Shown here: in pieces, positions 32,090 through 41,376 of the stretch | Layout: each line of letters starts with the position of its first letter | How positions within the stretch are numbered: the stretch's first letter is position 1 | Assembly (NCBI GenBank): GCA_902783155.1 | Contig: CACZPR010000115.1 | Coordinates: forward strand, 1 to 41,396 | Direction: 5' to 3' | DNA length: 41,396 nt | Source of the DNA: an uncultured Spirochaetaceae bacterium | GTDB lineage: Bacteria; Spirochaetota; Spirochaetia; Treponematales; Treponemataceae | The notes under the pieces: model-generated | Told to the model about the DNA's origin: nothing | The model's database searches: none | What the model saw: the letters and a program-made list of their open reading frames with translations, nothing else | Translations under genes and position numbers: made by a program

Positions 32090-34444
32090 ATGCAGGTAAA
32101 AAAGATTAACGACTGGTTTGAAAAATTCGGCCGCTTTGAAATCAGACACCGCTGGGCATTTATGATCTGTCTTTTGGTGATTACCGTAGTCGGATGCCTT
32201 GGGCTTTCACGGCTCAAACTGGACAATGGTGAAGAAGACTGGTTCGATGACTGGGAAACAACCAAGCAGAACCAGGACCACTTTGAGGCAATCTTCGGTT
32301 CAACGGACAGTCTTGCGGCGCACATCAAGACGAAAAATGTTTTTGACCCGGAAGTTTTGCAGATGATAGACGAGCTTGGGGAAGAGCTTTTGAACAACGT
32401 GCCTTACGCTTCGAGCATCACATCACTCATGGAACTTTCAGTGCCGATTGGAACGGAAGAAGGCTTTGAAGTTACAAGTCCTTTTGAAGACGGAGTTCCG
32501 ACCGATCCTGCAGAGCTTGAAGAAAAAAAGAATTTCATAATGAGCCGAGAGTCCCTTGTGAACAATCTTGTAAGCGAAGATTGCACCGAAACCTGGCTTA
32601 TCGTAAATCTTGAGCAGTATTCAGAATCGCTTACCGAGGCCATGAACAAAATCACTCCTCCGGCAATGAAAATTTTCCACGACCCGAAATATCAATCCGA
32701 CAAATGGGAAATCCGCGAGACGGGTCTTTCATACACGGAATACGAAGAAGAGAAGGCTACGATGGAGCAGTGCGTGAGCCGCATTGCAATCGGATTTGCC
32801 GTAATGCTTTTGTTCCTGATCATATTCATCCGTTCGCTGCGGGGTGTCATTGTTCCAACGATTGCGACTGTCGGTGCCCTGGGAACCACGCTCGGTTTTT
32901 CTGCATGGATGAACATCAAGGGAAACAACACGATGATTCTTGTCACAGTCCTTCTTTCGATGGCGCTTGCAGTCGGTTATGCGGTCCACTACATCAACAG
33001 TTTCAAGCTTTATTTCCGCAAGACCGGTAAACGAAAAGAGTCCATCGTCATGGGAATCCGGGATTCAGGCTGGGCTTTGTTTTTCACCGTGATTACGACT
33101 ATGGGCGGAATGCTTTCGTTCCTTGCCGGCGGAATAAGACCTATGCGCTGGGTCGGTGCAATAACTGCCGCTGCGGTTTTCGTCGTGTTCGCATACATAA
33201 TGATTCTGCTTCCGTGCCTCTACAGTTTTGGAAAAGACAGGGAACCGGACAAGACATTCGTGGAAACTCAGGGTTCAACAAAATCAGACCTGCGCGTTCT
33301 TGCAATGGGAAAATCAATACTCAACAAAAAATGGATTACGGTCATCGTTGCGGCTGCCGTCATGATTGCATGTATACCAGGTCTGTTCAAAATCAAGGTG
33401 AACATGAACTACACCGAGATGATGGGCGAGCGGACAGATTACGTGAGACGGCTTTTGGAAATCACGAGGAGCCAGCTTGGAAGCCAGTACAGCTACGAGG
33501 TTTTGATTGAATATCCCGACGAGGATGCAATGAAAGACCCCGTGCGCCTGAAAAAAATGGACGAGCTTACGGAAAAAATCGGAACTCTCAGCATGACAAA
33601 AGTTTCAAACGGAAAACCGCGCGTATCATCCGTAACGAAAGTCATAAAGGAAATGAACCGCACGTTGAACGAGGACGACCCAAGTGCATACATCATCCCG
33701 GACGACCAGGATCTTGTGAGCCAGATAATGTTCCTATATGAAATCTCCGGCGGAAACGATTTGTACGATTACATCAGCGAAGATTTCAAGGCCGCATATC
33801 TTCATGTGGAGCTTTCCGGTTACGACGGTGAAGAATGTGTTAAGAACATCGAAGCCGTTGAAGGATGGGTGAAGGAACTTTTCCCGGATGCATCGAACGC
33901 AGGTGTAGTCGGTGAAGTAATGCAATACGCAAAGATGAACGGAAAGCTTGTGCGCGGTTCAATAAAATCAATAGGAACGTCGCTTCTCATAATCCTTGTC
34001 CTTTTGATTCTTGCATTCACATCGCTGAGGACAGGAATTATCGCAATGATTCCGAACGTCGCTCCAATCGTTTTGATAGGCGGTCTCATGGGCTACCTTG
34101 GCTGGAACCTTGACATGGTGACTGCAATGATAATGCCTATGATTCTTGGAATTGCGGTTGACGACACGATCCATTTCACGAACCACATCAAATATCATTT
34201 CGAGCTTACCGGAAACTACCGGAAGGCGATTGAAAATTCCTACCGCGAAATCGGAAAGACGATGATAATGACCACAATCATATTGTGCGCAATGTTCTTC
34301 ATCTTCCTGTTCAGCTCAATGACCGTGCTTGTCCGTCTTGGCTGGCTTTCGATGATAGGACTTGGGGGAGCTTTGATTGCAGACTACACGGTAACACCGG
34401 TGCTGCTTTATATAACAAAACCATTTGGTAAGGAGAAAAACTGA
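32090..34444 (+). CDS. RND/MMPL-family exporter
   Basis: ATG 32090 follows AGGAGA by 5 bp; an ATG at 32069 precedes the ribosome binding site. The 784-residue protein has the COG1033-type RND layout. Each half has one helix (about 23-41 and 410-430), a large periplasmic loop, and a block of five helices. The second half carries LGIAVDDTIHFTNHIKYHFE, with an acidic pair in the membrane as expected for proton coupling. The matching position in the first half (AVGYAVHYINSF) lacks acidic residues. Such pumps move lipids or hydrophobic compounds. The next gene starts one base after the stop, and the module is probably controlled by the divergent TetR. Confidence 0.9.
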   Translation: MQVKKINDWFEKFGRFEIRHRWAFMICLLVITVVGCLGLSRLKLDNGEEDWFDDWETTKQNQDHFEAIFGSTDSLAAHIKTKNVFDPEVLQMIDELGEELLNNVPYASSITSLMELSVPIGTEEGFEVTSPFEDGVPTDPAELEEKKNFIMSRESLVNNLVSEDCTETWLIVNLEQYSESLTEAMNKITPPAMKIFHDPKYQSDKWEIRETGLSYTEYEEEKATMEQCVSRIAIGFAVMLLFLIIFIRSLRGVIVPTIATVGALGTTLGFSAWMNIKGNNTMILVTVLLSMALAVGYAVHYINSFKLYFRKTGKRKESIVMGIRDSGWALFFTVITTMGGMLSFLAGGIRPMRWVGAITAAAVFVVFAYIMILLPCLYSFGKDREPDKTFVETQGSTKSDLRVLAMGKSILNKKWITVIVAAAVMIACIPGLFKIKVNMNYTEMMGERTDYVRRLLEITRSQLGSQYSYEVLIEYPDEDAMKDPVRLKKMDELTEKIGTLSMTKVSNGKPRVSSVTKVIKEMNRTLNEDDPSAYIIPDDQDLVSQIMFLYEISGGNDLYDYISEDFKAAYLHVELSGYDGEECVKNIEAVEGWVKELFPDASNAGVVGEVMQYAKMNGKLVRGSIKSIGTSLLIILVLLILAFTSLRTGIIAMIPNVAPIVLIGGLMGYLGWNLDMVTAMIMPMILGIAVDDTIHFTNHIKYHFELTGNYRKAIENSYREIGKTMIMTTIILCAMFFIFLFSSMTVLVRLGWLSMIGLGGALIADYTVTPVLLYITKPFGKEKN

Positions 34445-34445
34445 T

Positions 34446-35243
34446 ATGAAAAAACTGATTTCAACATTCGCAGGTCTTTTGATTGCCGGAACCCTTTTTG
34501 CCCAGTCGCTCACAGGCTACGACATCATGAAAAAAGCGGATGAGGTCCCGTCACCAAAAACTTCATCATCCACGGCAACGCTAACCATCCATTCCAAAAA
34601 AGGTTCGGACAGGATTCGCGAAGTGATTATGAAAAGCAAGGACTACGGCGACGTTACAAAAGAGGTGATTGTTTTTACAACTCCAAAAGATGTCGCTGGA
34701 ACCGGCTACCTGATGTTCGAATATGCGGAAGATGCAAAAGGCAACAAAAAAGATTCCGACAACTGGCTTTACATGCCCGCAATGAAAAAGACAAGGCGCA
34801 TTGCTTCAAGCGGCTCCGAAAGCGAAGGCAGCTTCATGGGAACCGACTTCACCTATCAGGACATGGGCGACCGGAGCCTTAACAAATACACTTACACTTT
34901 GCTTGGAGAAGCGAGCGTTGACGGAGTTATGTGCTACAAGGTTGAATGCATCAGCAAGGCACACACGGAAAAGGACCCGCGTTACATCACCTACATTTCA
35001 AAGAGCGACTACATCATGCGCAAGTGTGAATTCTACGACAGACAGAATCAGCTCCACCGCGTACTTACATGCAGCGATTTTACGACGATAAGCGGCTACA
35101 CGACGGCACGCAAAATGAAAATGGAAAACGTGCAGACAGGAACATGGTCGTTGATTGAAACAAAAAACATAGTCTACAACGCAAACGACATTGACGATTC
35201 ACTGTTCACCGTCGCGGCATTGGAAAAAGGTCGCATAAGATAA
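34446..35243 (+). CDS. LolA-like periplasmic carrier (outer membrane lipoprotein-sorting protein family)
   Basis: From ATG 34446 the protein has 265 residues with a signal peptide cleaved after TLFAQS or nearby. GYDIMKKADEVPSPKTSSST, then DNWLYMPAMKKTRRIASSGS and GSFMGTDFTYQDM are characteristic of the LolA-like family annotated as outer membrane lipoprotein-sorting protein, which is usually encoded with RND pumps. It probably carries a hydrophobic substrate between the pump and the outer membrane. The gene begins one base after the pump stop, so translation is coupled. Confidence 0.88.
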   Translation: MKKLISTFAGLLIAGTLFAQSLTGYDIMKKADEVPSPKTSSSTATLTIHSKKGSDRIREVIMKSKDYGDVTKEVIVFTTPKDVAGTGYLMFEYAEDAKGNKKDSDNWLYMPAMKKTRRIASSGSESEGSFMGTDFTYQDMGDRSLNKYTYTLLGEASVDGVMCYKVECISKAHTEKDPRYITYISKSDYIMRKCEFYDRQNQLHRVLTCSDFTTISGYTTARKMKMENVQTGTWSLIETKNIVYNANDIDDSLFTVAALEKGRIR

Positions 35244-35252
35244 ATATAAAAA

Positions 35253-35398
35253 AATGTAGTGAGGCTGAAAGTCATAAGGGCGTTCCCCTCACTACATTCG
35301 GGTCGCTATGTTCCGGGTTCCCTAACGGTCATTCCTTTGGAACGGCTTCGCCGCCCTGCACAGCGCTAACGCAAACAGCTTTTATAAAAAGAGGAATC
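35253..35398. repeat. Perfect hairpin and GC-rich repeat-like spacer inside the export module
   Basis: AATGTAGTGAGG (35253-35264) pairs exactly with 35287-35298 around a 22-nt loop. No T-tract follows. The next 100 bp, to the start of the outer-membrane gene, are GC-rich with short internal inverted repeats (GGTTCC/GGAAC) and resemble dispersed intergenic repeats. The spacer may adjust expression of the downstream gene. Confidence 0.6.
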
Positions 35399-35399
35399 T

Positions 35400-36764
35400 A
35401 TGAAAAAATTAGTTTTAATCCCGGCATTGATTTTTGCATCCATGTTCCCGGCAATTTCAGAAAGCGGAATAAATTTTTCTGCCGACATTCAGACGAAATG
35501 GGGAGTCGCAGCCCCTTGGACCGATTCAGAAAATGCGGGACGCTTCACTTTGGGAAAGACATCTTTTTTGGCAAAGCTGGATGCCTACTACGAAAACTGT
35601 TCTGCGTATGCGGAAGCAGATTTTTCTTTTGACGCAGCAAACATGGGCGGCGGAAACTTGACCAACGGATTCAATCTTTCGCTTGGGGAACTTTGGCTTG
35701 ACTATACGGACTCTTTTTGGGGAGTGCGTGTCGGTCGTCAAAAAGCGGCATGGGGCAAGGCGGACGGAATCAATATCACAAACGTTTTGTGTCCCTCCGA
35801 CATGAGCAGTTTTTCAGCAATGACCGGCGACAACGGAAATCTTTCTGTTGATGCGCTCCGTTTTTCTTTTAACGGAAACTCTTTTACAGCCGACGCATAT
35901 TGGATTCCTTTTTTTACACCGTCATCCCTTCCTTTGAACGAAGGAAATCCTTTACGCCGTTTTGTCGTTCCATCATCAGTTGAATTTCCAATCCCCGGTC
36001 TTGGACAGACAAGCCTTCCCGTTTCAATCGGCGAAATCAAAAAACCGGAGCTTGCAATCTGGAACGGAGAGTGGGGCATAAAACTTTCGGGATATTTTTC
36101 TGCGCTTGACGTTTCCCTCTACGGTTTTTACGGCTGGGACGACACTCCGTTTTTGGATTATTCGATACTTTATGGAGAGCCAAATCCACCATATCCCGCA
36201 ATGCCGAATGGAATTAAAGTTGGTGGTGAATACAAGCACATGGGAATGGTCGGAGCAGATGCAGCGTTTCCAATCGGTGAAACGGTAATACGTCTGGAAA
36301 CTGCATTCTTTCCGCAACGTCATTTTCAAAAATCAGCTGCAAAAATAATTGAGGAAAAAAATTCATCCACATCGGTCGAAACATCTGAACGGCGCAACGA
36401 ACTTTCTGCACTTGCCGGTTTGGACTGGATGCCGAACGGATGGACTTTGACCGCCCAGTATTATTGCGACTTTGTTTTTGGAAACCTTGACAATCTTGAA
36501 CGTGCGAACGCTTATGAACACGGCATGACACTCAGCGTCTCAAAATCACTTGTGAACGAGACACTTGAACTCGGCGTTTCAGGAATCCTTGGACTGAACG
36601 ATTTTGACAGCATGATTTCCCCCACGGTAAAATACAGCCTTTCGGATTACATCAACCTGGGCTTGGGCGCATACGTTTTTATTCCCGGACCGTCACGCAC
36701 AGGAAAATACGGCGCATATAAAAATCTTTCTTCTATTTATATAAGCGCGAAAATCAGTTTTTAG
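35400..36764 (+). CDS. DUF1302-like outer-membrane beta-barrel protein
   Basis: The 454-residue protein has a signal peptide (MKKLVLIPALIFASMFPAIS) and the beta-strand pattern of an outer-membrane barrel, ending in phenylalanine (SAKISF), the usual signal for the BAM machinery. The segment VRVGRQKAAWGKADG followed by a conserved Pro-containing stretch resembles DUF1302, a family found with LolA-like/DUF1329 proteins and RND pumps. It is therefore the likely outer-membrane component of the preceding export module. The 156-bp spacer means that it may have its own expression control. Confidence 0.8.
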   Translation: MKKLVLIPALIFASMFPAISESGINFSADIQTKWGVAAPWTDSENAGRFTLGKTSFLAKLDAYYENCSAYAEADFSFDAANMGGGNLTNGFNLSLGELWLDYTDSFWGVRVGRQKAAWGKADGINITNVLCPSDMSSFSAMTGDNGNLSVDALRFSFNGNSFTADAYWIPFFTPSSLPLNEGNPLRRFVVPSSVEFPIPGLGQTSLPVSIGEIKKPELAIWNGEWGIKLSGYFSALDVSLYGFYGWDDTPFLDYSILYGEPNPPYPAMPNGIKVGGEYKHMGMVGADAAFPIGETVIRLETAFFPQRHFQKSAAKIIEEKNSSTSVETSERRNELSALAGLDWMPNGWTLTAQYYCDFVFGNLDNLERANAYEHGMTLSVSKSLVNETLELGVSGILGLNDFDSMISPTVKYSLSDYINLGLGAYVFIPGPSRTGKYGAYKNLSSIYISAKISF

Positions 36765-36807
36765 GCAGGAGCGGGAAAGTTCAATCTTAAACTTAAAACA
36801 GATTCTA

Positions 36808-37767
36808 TTACATTCCTGTCAATTCTTTACAAAGCGAATCCCATATATGAACATTTTCATTTTGTTTCAGACTATATGTGGATTTCGCTTTTCCTTTTTC
36901 CATGCAGGTGATTTTATAATCAAGGTCAAATGCTTTTTGAAAATAATAAAAAGTCACAGTTTCGGCAAAATCGTCCTGCCAATTTTTTGCTCCGTAAATA
37001 GTGCTGAATGGCGTTTTGGAAATATAGTTTATCAAATCATTTGCCTTGGAAAAGGAAATCTGTTTTCCAAAATGATAATAGCTGAATTTGGAAAGCAGTT
37101 TGTTATCATATTCTTTTACAGGATGCGACATGTCCCGCCAGTATTTATAATAAACAGAATCAGATTTTGGACTTCCATCAAAAGAATCTGCGTAAGGCGT
37201 AACATTATTGATGTAATCATAAACATGGACAGATTCATGGGTCAGCACGTGAAGGAATGCTTTCCATTCTTTGCTACATTCTACTTTGATTTTATTTTTG
37301 TCATCGGTTTTGGTAAAAATGCTGTTGTCCCGAATCTCAAGCCATTCATCCAAATTATAGTTGAAGGTGTCGATATTGAAAAAAACAGTGCAGTACATTT
37401 TCTGATTGTCAAAAATAAAATTCGTAAGTCCGCCATAACACATTCCTTCAACAAAATAGATGGCATAGACATTTTCTAAAAAACAGCTTTGGAGTTTTTC
37501 TGGAAGATAAGAAAAATATTCGGTGAAAAAAGATTTTTCATCTTCGGTCAGAACATGATTTTTATATTCATAATAATTGTCAAAATCCGAAAGAAATTGT
37601 TTTGCGTTTCCTTCAAGAACACGGACTTTATCAAGAAGCCCGTAAGAAAAACTTCCTCCGTAAAAACTTGTCTGTTCATAGGGATATTTTTTCAGCTCAT
37701 CGAATGTATAACAAAATGCCAGCGGACAAATCAACATAAAAAAAATTGCAAGACAGATTCTTTTCAT
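36808..37767 (-). CDS. Exported putative zinc metallopeptidase (HEXXH)
   Basis: The 319-residue protein has a signal peptide (MKRICLAIFFMLICPLAFCY). It carries an HEXXH motif, H177-E-S-V-H181, within FLHVLTHESVHVYDYI. Glu269 in DDFAETVTFYYF is a candidate third zinc ligand, as in gluzincins with a distant glutamate. Substrate and family are unknown; proteolytic activity is inferred from the motif alone. GGGAGAG precedes the ATG. It is convergent with the export module and divergent from the next gene. Confidence 0.78.
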   Translation of the reverse strand: MKRICLAIFFMLICPLAFCYTFDELKKYPYEQTSFYGGSFSYGLLDKVRVLEGNAKQFLSDFDNYYEYKNHVLTEDEKSFFTEYFSYLPEKLQSCFLENVYAIYFVEGMCYGGLTNFIFDNQKMYCTVFFNIDTFNYNLDEWLEIRDNSIFTKTDDKNKIKVECSKEWKAFLHVLTHESVHVYDYINNVTPYADSFDGSPKSDSVYYKYWRDMSHPVKEYDNKLLSKFSYYHFGKQISFSKANDLINYISKTPFSTIYGAKNWQDDFAETVTFYYFQKAFDLDYKITCMEKGKAKSTYSLKQNENVHIWDSLCKELTGM

Positions 37768-37877
37768 TTTACTCTCCCAAATGCCTGTTATGTTTGTTTT
37801 GATTATATCAAAATGCCGGGAAAAAGTCTTGTTATGGTGTGTAGACGAAAGATAAAATATAAAATAAAATCTTATAT

Positions 37878-39611
37878 ATGAAGTTTTTTAGAAATAGGTT
37901 TTCATTGTTTTGTTTTTTAATGCTTTTATCCGCAGCACACGCATTTGCAATTCCTTTTGCAGACTTCAATTTTGATGTCGCAGAATTTGACGTAGAGACG
38001 GAACTTGAATTTGACGATTATACGATAACGGTCATTGAACCAAAGAGGAAGGGAAAATCCATTTCCTGTGCAGCAACGTTTACCTTTGGCGATGAAAAAA
38101 ATCATGCAGATTTGTATTTTCCAAAGTTTACCCTGAACCGCGACGGAAGTTTTAAAAGCGGTAAATGCGATTACGACAGTTCCACTTATTGCAACGATGG
38201 ACTTGAACTGTATCTGGACAAAGCCTGGCTGGAAAAAAGCGGGGACTCGTACATACTCAAATGCAACAAGGCGACCGTTGACGTTCCGTATGTCTTTGGA
38301 ATACAAAGCCTTCTTACTTATCAGATAACCGTGGACATGAAGGGAAATCTGTTGACTTCCAAACATTCATTTGCAAAAAAACTCAGGCTTTCAAGCGACG
38401 ATGCTTTTGGAATTTCCATAAAACTTAACTCAATCATGTTTGATGAGAACAATAAAATTTGCGCCAACGGTGAAATTTCAATTCCGAAATTAAATCTGCA
38501 TGTTACGGCAAATAACCATGAAATAATTTATTCCGACTATTCCTTTGCCGCATCGTTCACGGAACCATTTACATTTTCAAACGGCACCGATAATTTTTCT
38601 GCAAAAAAAATAAACTTGCAGTCAAAAAGCAAAAACAATTTTTGGTTTGGCGATGTAATTTTAACCCGCAACAATCATGAATATCTTTTTGAAAAAATAA
38701 AGTACCTGTCTTATGGAGACGGCATTGCGGAACTTGAATCTGACAGAAGGTATGAATGGAAGGGCGAATTTGGAGAAGGCGAAGGTCTGCTGTTACCGGA
38801 CGACAAGGTTCTTAATTATTCTTACAGCAACGGAGGATTTACGATAACGCTGTTATCAAAATTCCCCAAGGCAAGCGAGCATTATTTTAAGGTGGATGCA
38901 ACAATAACTCCTGAAAAAACTTTTTACGGAAACCCCTATGGCACTGATGATGAAAAATATTTCCTGTATGGAAAAACCCGTATTCAACCGTCCATAGATA
39001 TTTTCGGTAACGGAATCCATCTGTATTTTAACAGGGAATCCGGGGAATATGAAATTTCAAGCGGCAAGATTATTTTCCCGGCGAACTGTGCGCTAGGTTC
39101 ATTTGTCATAAGGTGGACGAATATCGACACAAATGGAAACGTTCATTTTGGAGGCGAGTTCCCGAATGCAATCGATTTTTGCAACAATGCATTCGAACCG
39201 AAAACAATCAAGTTTACCGACGACGGCATTCTTTTTACGGGAAAGTTATATCTTAACACCCAGCAAAACGTTTCTGTTGAGGAGCTGTTGATTGGCTTTG
39301 ACGGAAGCGTAAAAAATTTCAAATCAAAATCTTTGCGCTATGATGAAAATTCCATCGCAGAAGAATTTTATGCTACATCTCAAAGTTCATACCTGATGTT
39401 GGAACAGAAAAAAAATCCTGACGGCACTTTGTCAAAACCAATTTTGTGGCAGGTGTTTGAGGACTCTATGATTTCATCCAAAAAAAATCCTGAACCTGTC
39501 CCAATAAAAGATTTGAGGCTCAATCTTTCCGACTCCAACCTGCATTTTTTCAGCAGTGAATATCCGTTTGAAAAATATTATGAAAAAATCGAACGGGAAG
39601 GCGGAAGATAA
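37878..39611 (+). CDS. Exported protein of unknown function, beta-rich
   Basis: The 577-residue protein has a signal peptide (MKFFRNRFSLFCFLMLLSAA) with cleavage near AFA. The remainder is dominated by alternating polar and hydrophobic strands (ELEFDDYTITVIEPKRKGKS, YEISSGKIIFPANCALGSFV), suggesting a beta-sandwich or beta-solenoid. The C-terminus is not that of an outer-membrane barrel. No family was recognised. No ribosome binding site precedes the ATG. TAAAAT with TTGTTA 18 bp upstream suggests a short leader. Confidence 0.78.
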   Translation: MKFFRNRFSLFCFLMLLSAAHAFAIPFADFNFDVAEFDVETELEFDDYTITVIEPKRKGKSISCAATFTFGDEKNHADLYFPKFTLNRDGSFKSGKCDYDSSTYCNDGLELYLDKAWLEKSGDSYILKCNKATVDVPYVFGIQSLLTYQITVDMKGNLLTSKHSFAKKLRLSSDDAFGISIKLNSIMFDENNKICANGEISIPKLNLHVTANNHEIIYSDYSFAASFTEPFTFSNGTDNFSAKKINLQSKSKNNFWFGDVILTRNNHEYLFEKIKYLSYGDGIAELESDRRYEWKGEFGEGEGLLLPDDKVLNYSYSNGGFTITLLSKFPKASEHYFKVDATITPEKTFYGNPYGTDDEKYFLYGKTRIQPSIDIFGNGIHLYFNRESGEYEISSGKIIFPANCALGSFVIRWTNIDTNGNVHFGGEFPNAIDFCNNAFEPKTIKFTDDGILFTGKLYLNTQQNVSVEELLIGFDGSVKNFKSKSLRYDENSIAEEFYATSQSSYLMLEQKKNPDGTLSKPILWQVFEDSMISSKKNPEPVPIKDLRLNLSDSNLHFFSSEYPFEKYYEKIEREGGR

Positions 39612-39649
39612 TTTATTCGTTGATGTAGATTGAAATACCGACTTGAAAT

Positions 39650-40177
39650 TTATCTTGTAGAAATATTAATGATTTCTTCAACAATATCTTCAAGTTTTTT
39701 AGAACCGTCAATAACATAATCTGATGCTGGCAATGTGTCTTTCAGCATTCGAATATACGCGATTCTTGCATGGTTCAAATAAAAGTCAATCTCACAACGG
39801 ATTTCATCTGCGGAGGAATTTTTCATATCCCTAAGAATTCTCCGGCCCAGAGCAATGTCTAACGGCGTGTCTATAAAAATTGCGCAGTCTATATAATCTT
39901 TGAGTAATTCATGTTTATATGCAAACGGGTAATCCAAAAACAAATATTCGTATTTTCCGCTTGCAATGATTTTTTCAATATCGTTTTTTAAGGGAGTCAG
40001 ATTCCAAACGTTACAATCAGCACCGTCTTTTACCCATTGGCAAAAATCTTCAACTTCACCTTCAAAAGAATAATCATCAAAATGAAGGGACGTTGCCTTT
40101 GGGATTTTTTTTATGATTGATTTTGTTGCACTTGTTTTACCGCCCGCTGTAACTGCTGCTATTGCTATGATTTTCAT
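39650..40177 (-). CDS. P-loop kinase-like protein (uridine kinase-like fold)
   Basis: The 175-residue protein begins KIIAIAAVTAGGKTSATKSI, a Walker A motif with Ala in place of the first Gly (A-x4-GKT). ATSLHFDDYS and YLFLDYPFAY are the matching acidic strands of the uridine/shikimate kinase-like fold, and a lid region with RRILRDM follows. It is probably a small-molecule kinase with unknown substrate. Its start overlaps the stop of the upstream hydrolase gene by 4 bp, so the two are translationally coupled. Confidence 0.8.
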   Translation of the reverse strand: MKIIAIAAVTAGGKTSATKSIIKKIPKATSLHFDDYSFEGEVEDFCQWVKDGADCNVWNLTPLKNDIEKIIASGKYEYLFLDYPFAYKHELLKDYIDCAIFIDTPLDIALGRRILRDMKNSSADEIRCEIDFYLNHARIAYIRMLKDTLPASDYVIDGSKKLEDIVEEIINISTR

Positions 40178-41175
40178 TTTTTATTTCCTTCCGCATTTTC
40201 CGCAAACGGTTCGATATATTTTTGGATAAAATCCACCCGGTCAAAAATTGTGGGCTTGAAATACGATGCCACTGCGACCACAAGATTTTTCTGCGGATTT
40301 ATGTAAATCACGTTGCCGCTGTTGCCGATAGCAGCGTAGATATTTTTCTTTCGTGAAATAATCCACCAGAGGTATCCGTATTCCATGCCGCGGAAATGAT
40401 TGTTTTCGATTGCACGCGGACGGGTCATTTCGTGAATCCAATCGGACGAAACAATCTGATTGCCGTCATAGTTTCCGTTGTTCAGACACAGCTGTCCGAT
40501 TTTTGCCATGTCGCCCGCACACAAACAGAGACCATAGCCCGGAGTTCCAAGTTCCTGCGGATCGGCGAACCAGACGTTTTCTTTCGGAAGCTTGCTTATC
40601 GTAAACGCTTTGTGCTCCTCGGCTGATTTTGCATAAAAATTTTTGTGCTTTTTAATTCCAAGCGGTTCAAAAAGATATTTGTTGGCATAATCCACGGTCT
40701 TCATGCCGGTGGCCTTGTACAAAATCCCCGTCAGGATGTGGAGGCAGACAGACGAATATTTAAACTCATCGGTTAGTCCATTTCGGCCGCCAAGAAAATC
40801 AAGAGATGCATAAGTCCAGTTTTCGCTCGAACAGACTTTGCTCCACGGGTCGCCCTTAGATTTATACGGAGCTCGCATCGTAAGGAGATGTTTTATGGTC
40901 ACATTGTAAATTGTTTTTTCACCGCGCTTCACCTTGTATTCGGGAAAATAGTCCAGCACTTTGTCGTCCTCGCTTTTTATCTGCCCCTTGTCTATGGCAA
41001 TTCCCACAAGCAGAGCCATAATGCTTTTTGTCACGGACATAACGTGAACGCAGTCGTCGCTTTTGTAATTGTTCCATGTGTCGGCATAAACAGTCTTATC
41101 GTCGCGGATCACTTCAATCTGGCAGATGTTCTGCTGCTGCGTCTCAATCAATTCGTGCAGTTCTTCTTTAGTCAT
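40174..41175 (-). CDS. Class C beta-lactamase-like serine hydrolase
   Basis: ATG 41175 with GAGG 5 bp upstream gives 333 residues; earlier in-frame starts lack a site. The catalytic SxxK is S47-V-T-K50. The second motif is YSS where class C enzymes have YxN, and GNSGN near the C-terminus stands for the KTG/HxG motif. There is no signal peptide, so it probably acts in the cytoplasm as an esterase or amidase rather than as a beta-lactamase. It is paired with the kinase-like gene by a 4-bp overlap. Confidence 0.87.
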   Translation of the reverse strand: MTKEELHELIETQQQNICQIEVIRDDKTVYADTWNNYKSDDCVHVMSVTKSIMALLVGIAIDKGQIKSEDDKVLDYFPEYKVKRGEKTIYNVTIKHLLTMRAPYKSKGDPWSKVCSSENWTYASLDFLGGRNGLTDEFKYSSVCLHILTGILYKATGMKTVDYANKYLFEPLGIKKHKNFYAKSAEEHKAFTISKLPKENVWFADPQELGTPGYGLCLCAGDMAKIGQLCLNNGNYDGNQIVSSDWIHEMTRPRAIENNHFRGMEYGYLWWIISRKKNIYAAIGNSGNVIYINPQKNLVVAVASYFKPTIFDRVDFIQKYIEPFAENAEGNKK

Positions 41176-41268
41176 AAAAACCTCGTTCTTACTTGTTAGT
41201 TTTGAGCGCTCATAAGTAAGAATAAAGGGATTAAAAATTGAATTCAAGAAAAATCTTAAAAATTTTTG

Positions 41269-41303
41269 GGTGGAGATTTCAAGTGCGACTTTAAATCTCC
41301 ACC
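41269..41303. repeat. Perfect hairpin, 11-bp stem
   Basis: GGTGGAGATTT (41269-41279) pairs exactly with 41293-41303 around a 13-nt loop. No T-tract. It lies in the gene-free stretch from 41176 to the window end. Confidence 0.75.
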
Positions 41304-41325
41304 ATATAGTTTTTATTCGAGCGGA

Positions 41326-41373
41326 GGGTTTAATACCCCGCCCCTCTGGGGCGAAACAAGGGGTATTAAATCC
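41326..41373. repeat. Nested hairpin, 14-bp outer stem with inner GCCCC stem
   Basis: GGGTTTAATACCCC (41326-41339) pairs with 41360-41373 with one wobble pair; inside it GCCCC-TCT-GGGGC (41340-41352) forms a second hairpin. It directly precedes the dispersed repeat at 41377. Confidence 0.75.
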
Positions 41374-41376
41374 GAC

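Noticed and set aside
40174-41175. True beta-lactamase
   Set aside because: It has SxxK but no signal peptide and an altered YxN motif, so an intracellular esterase-like role is more likely.
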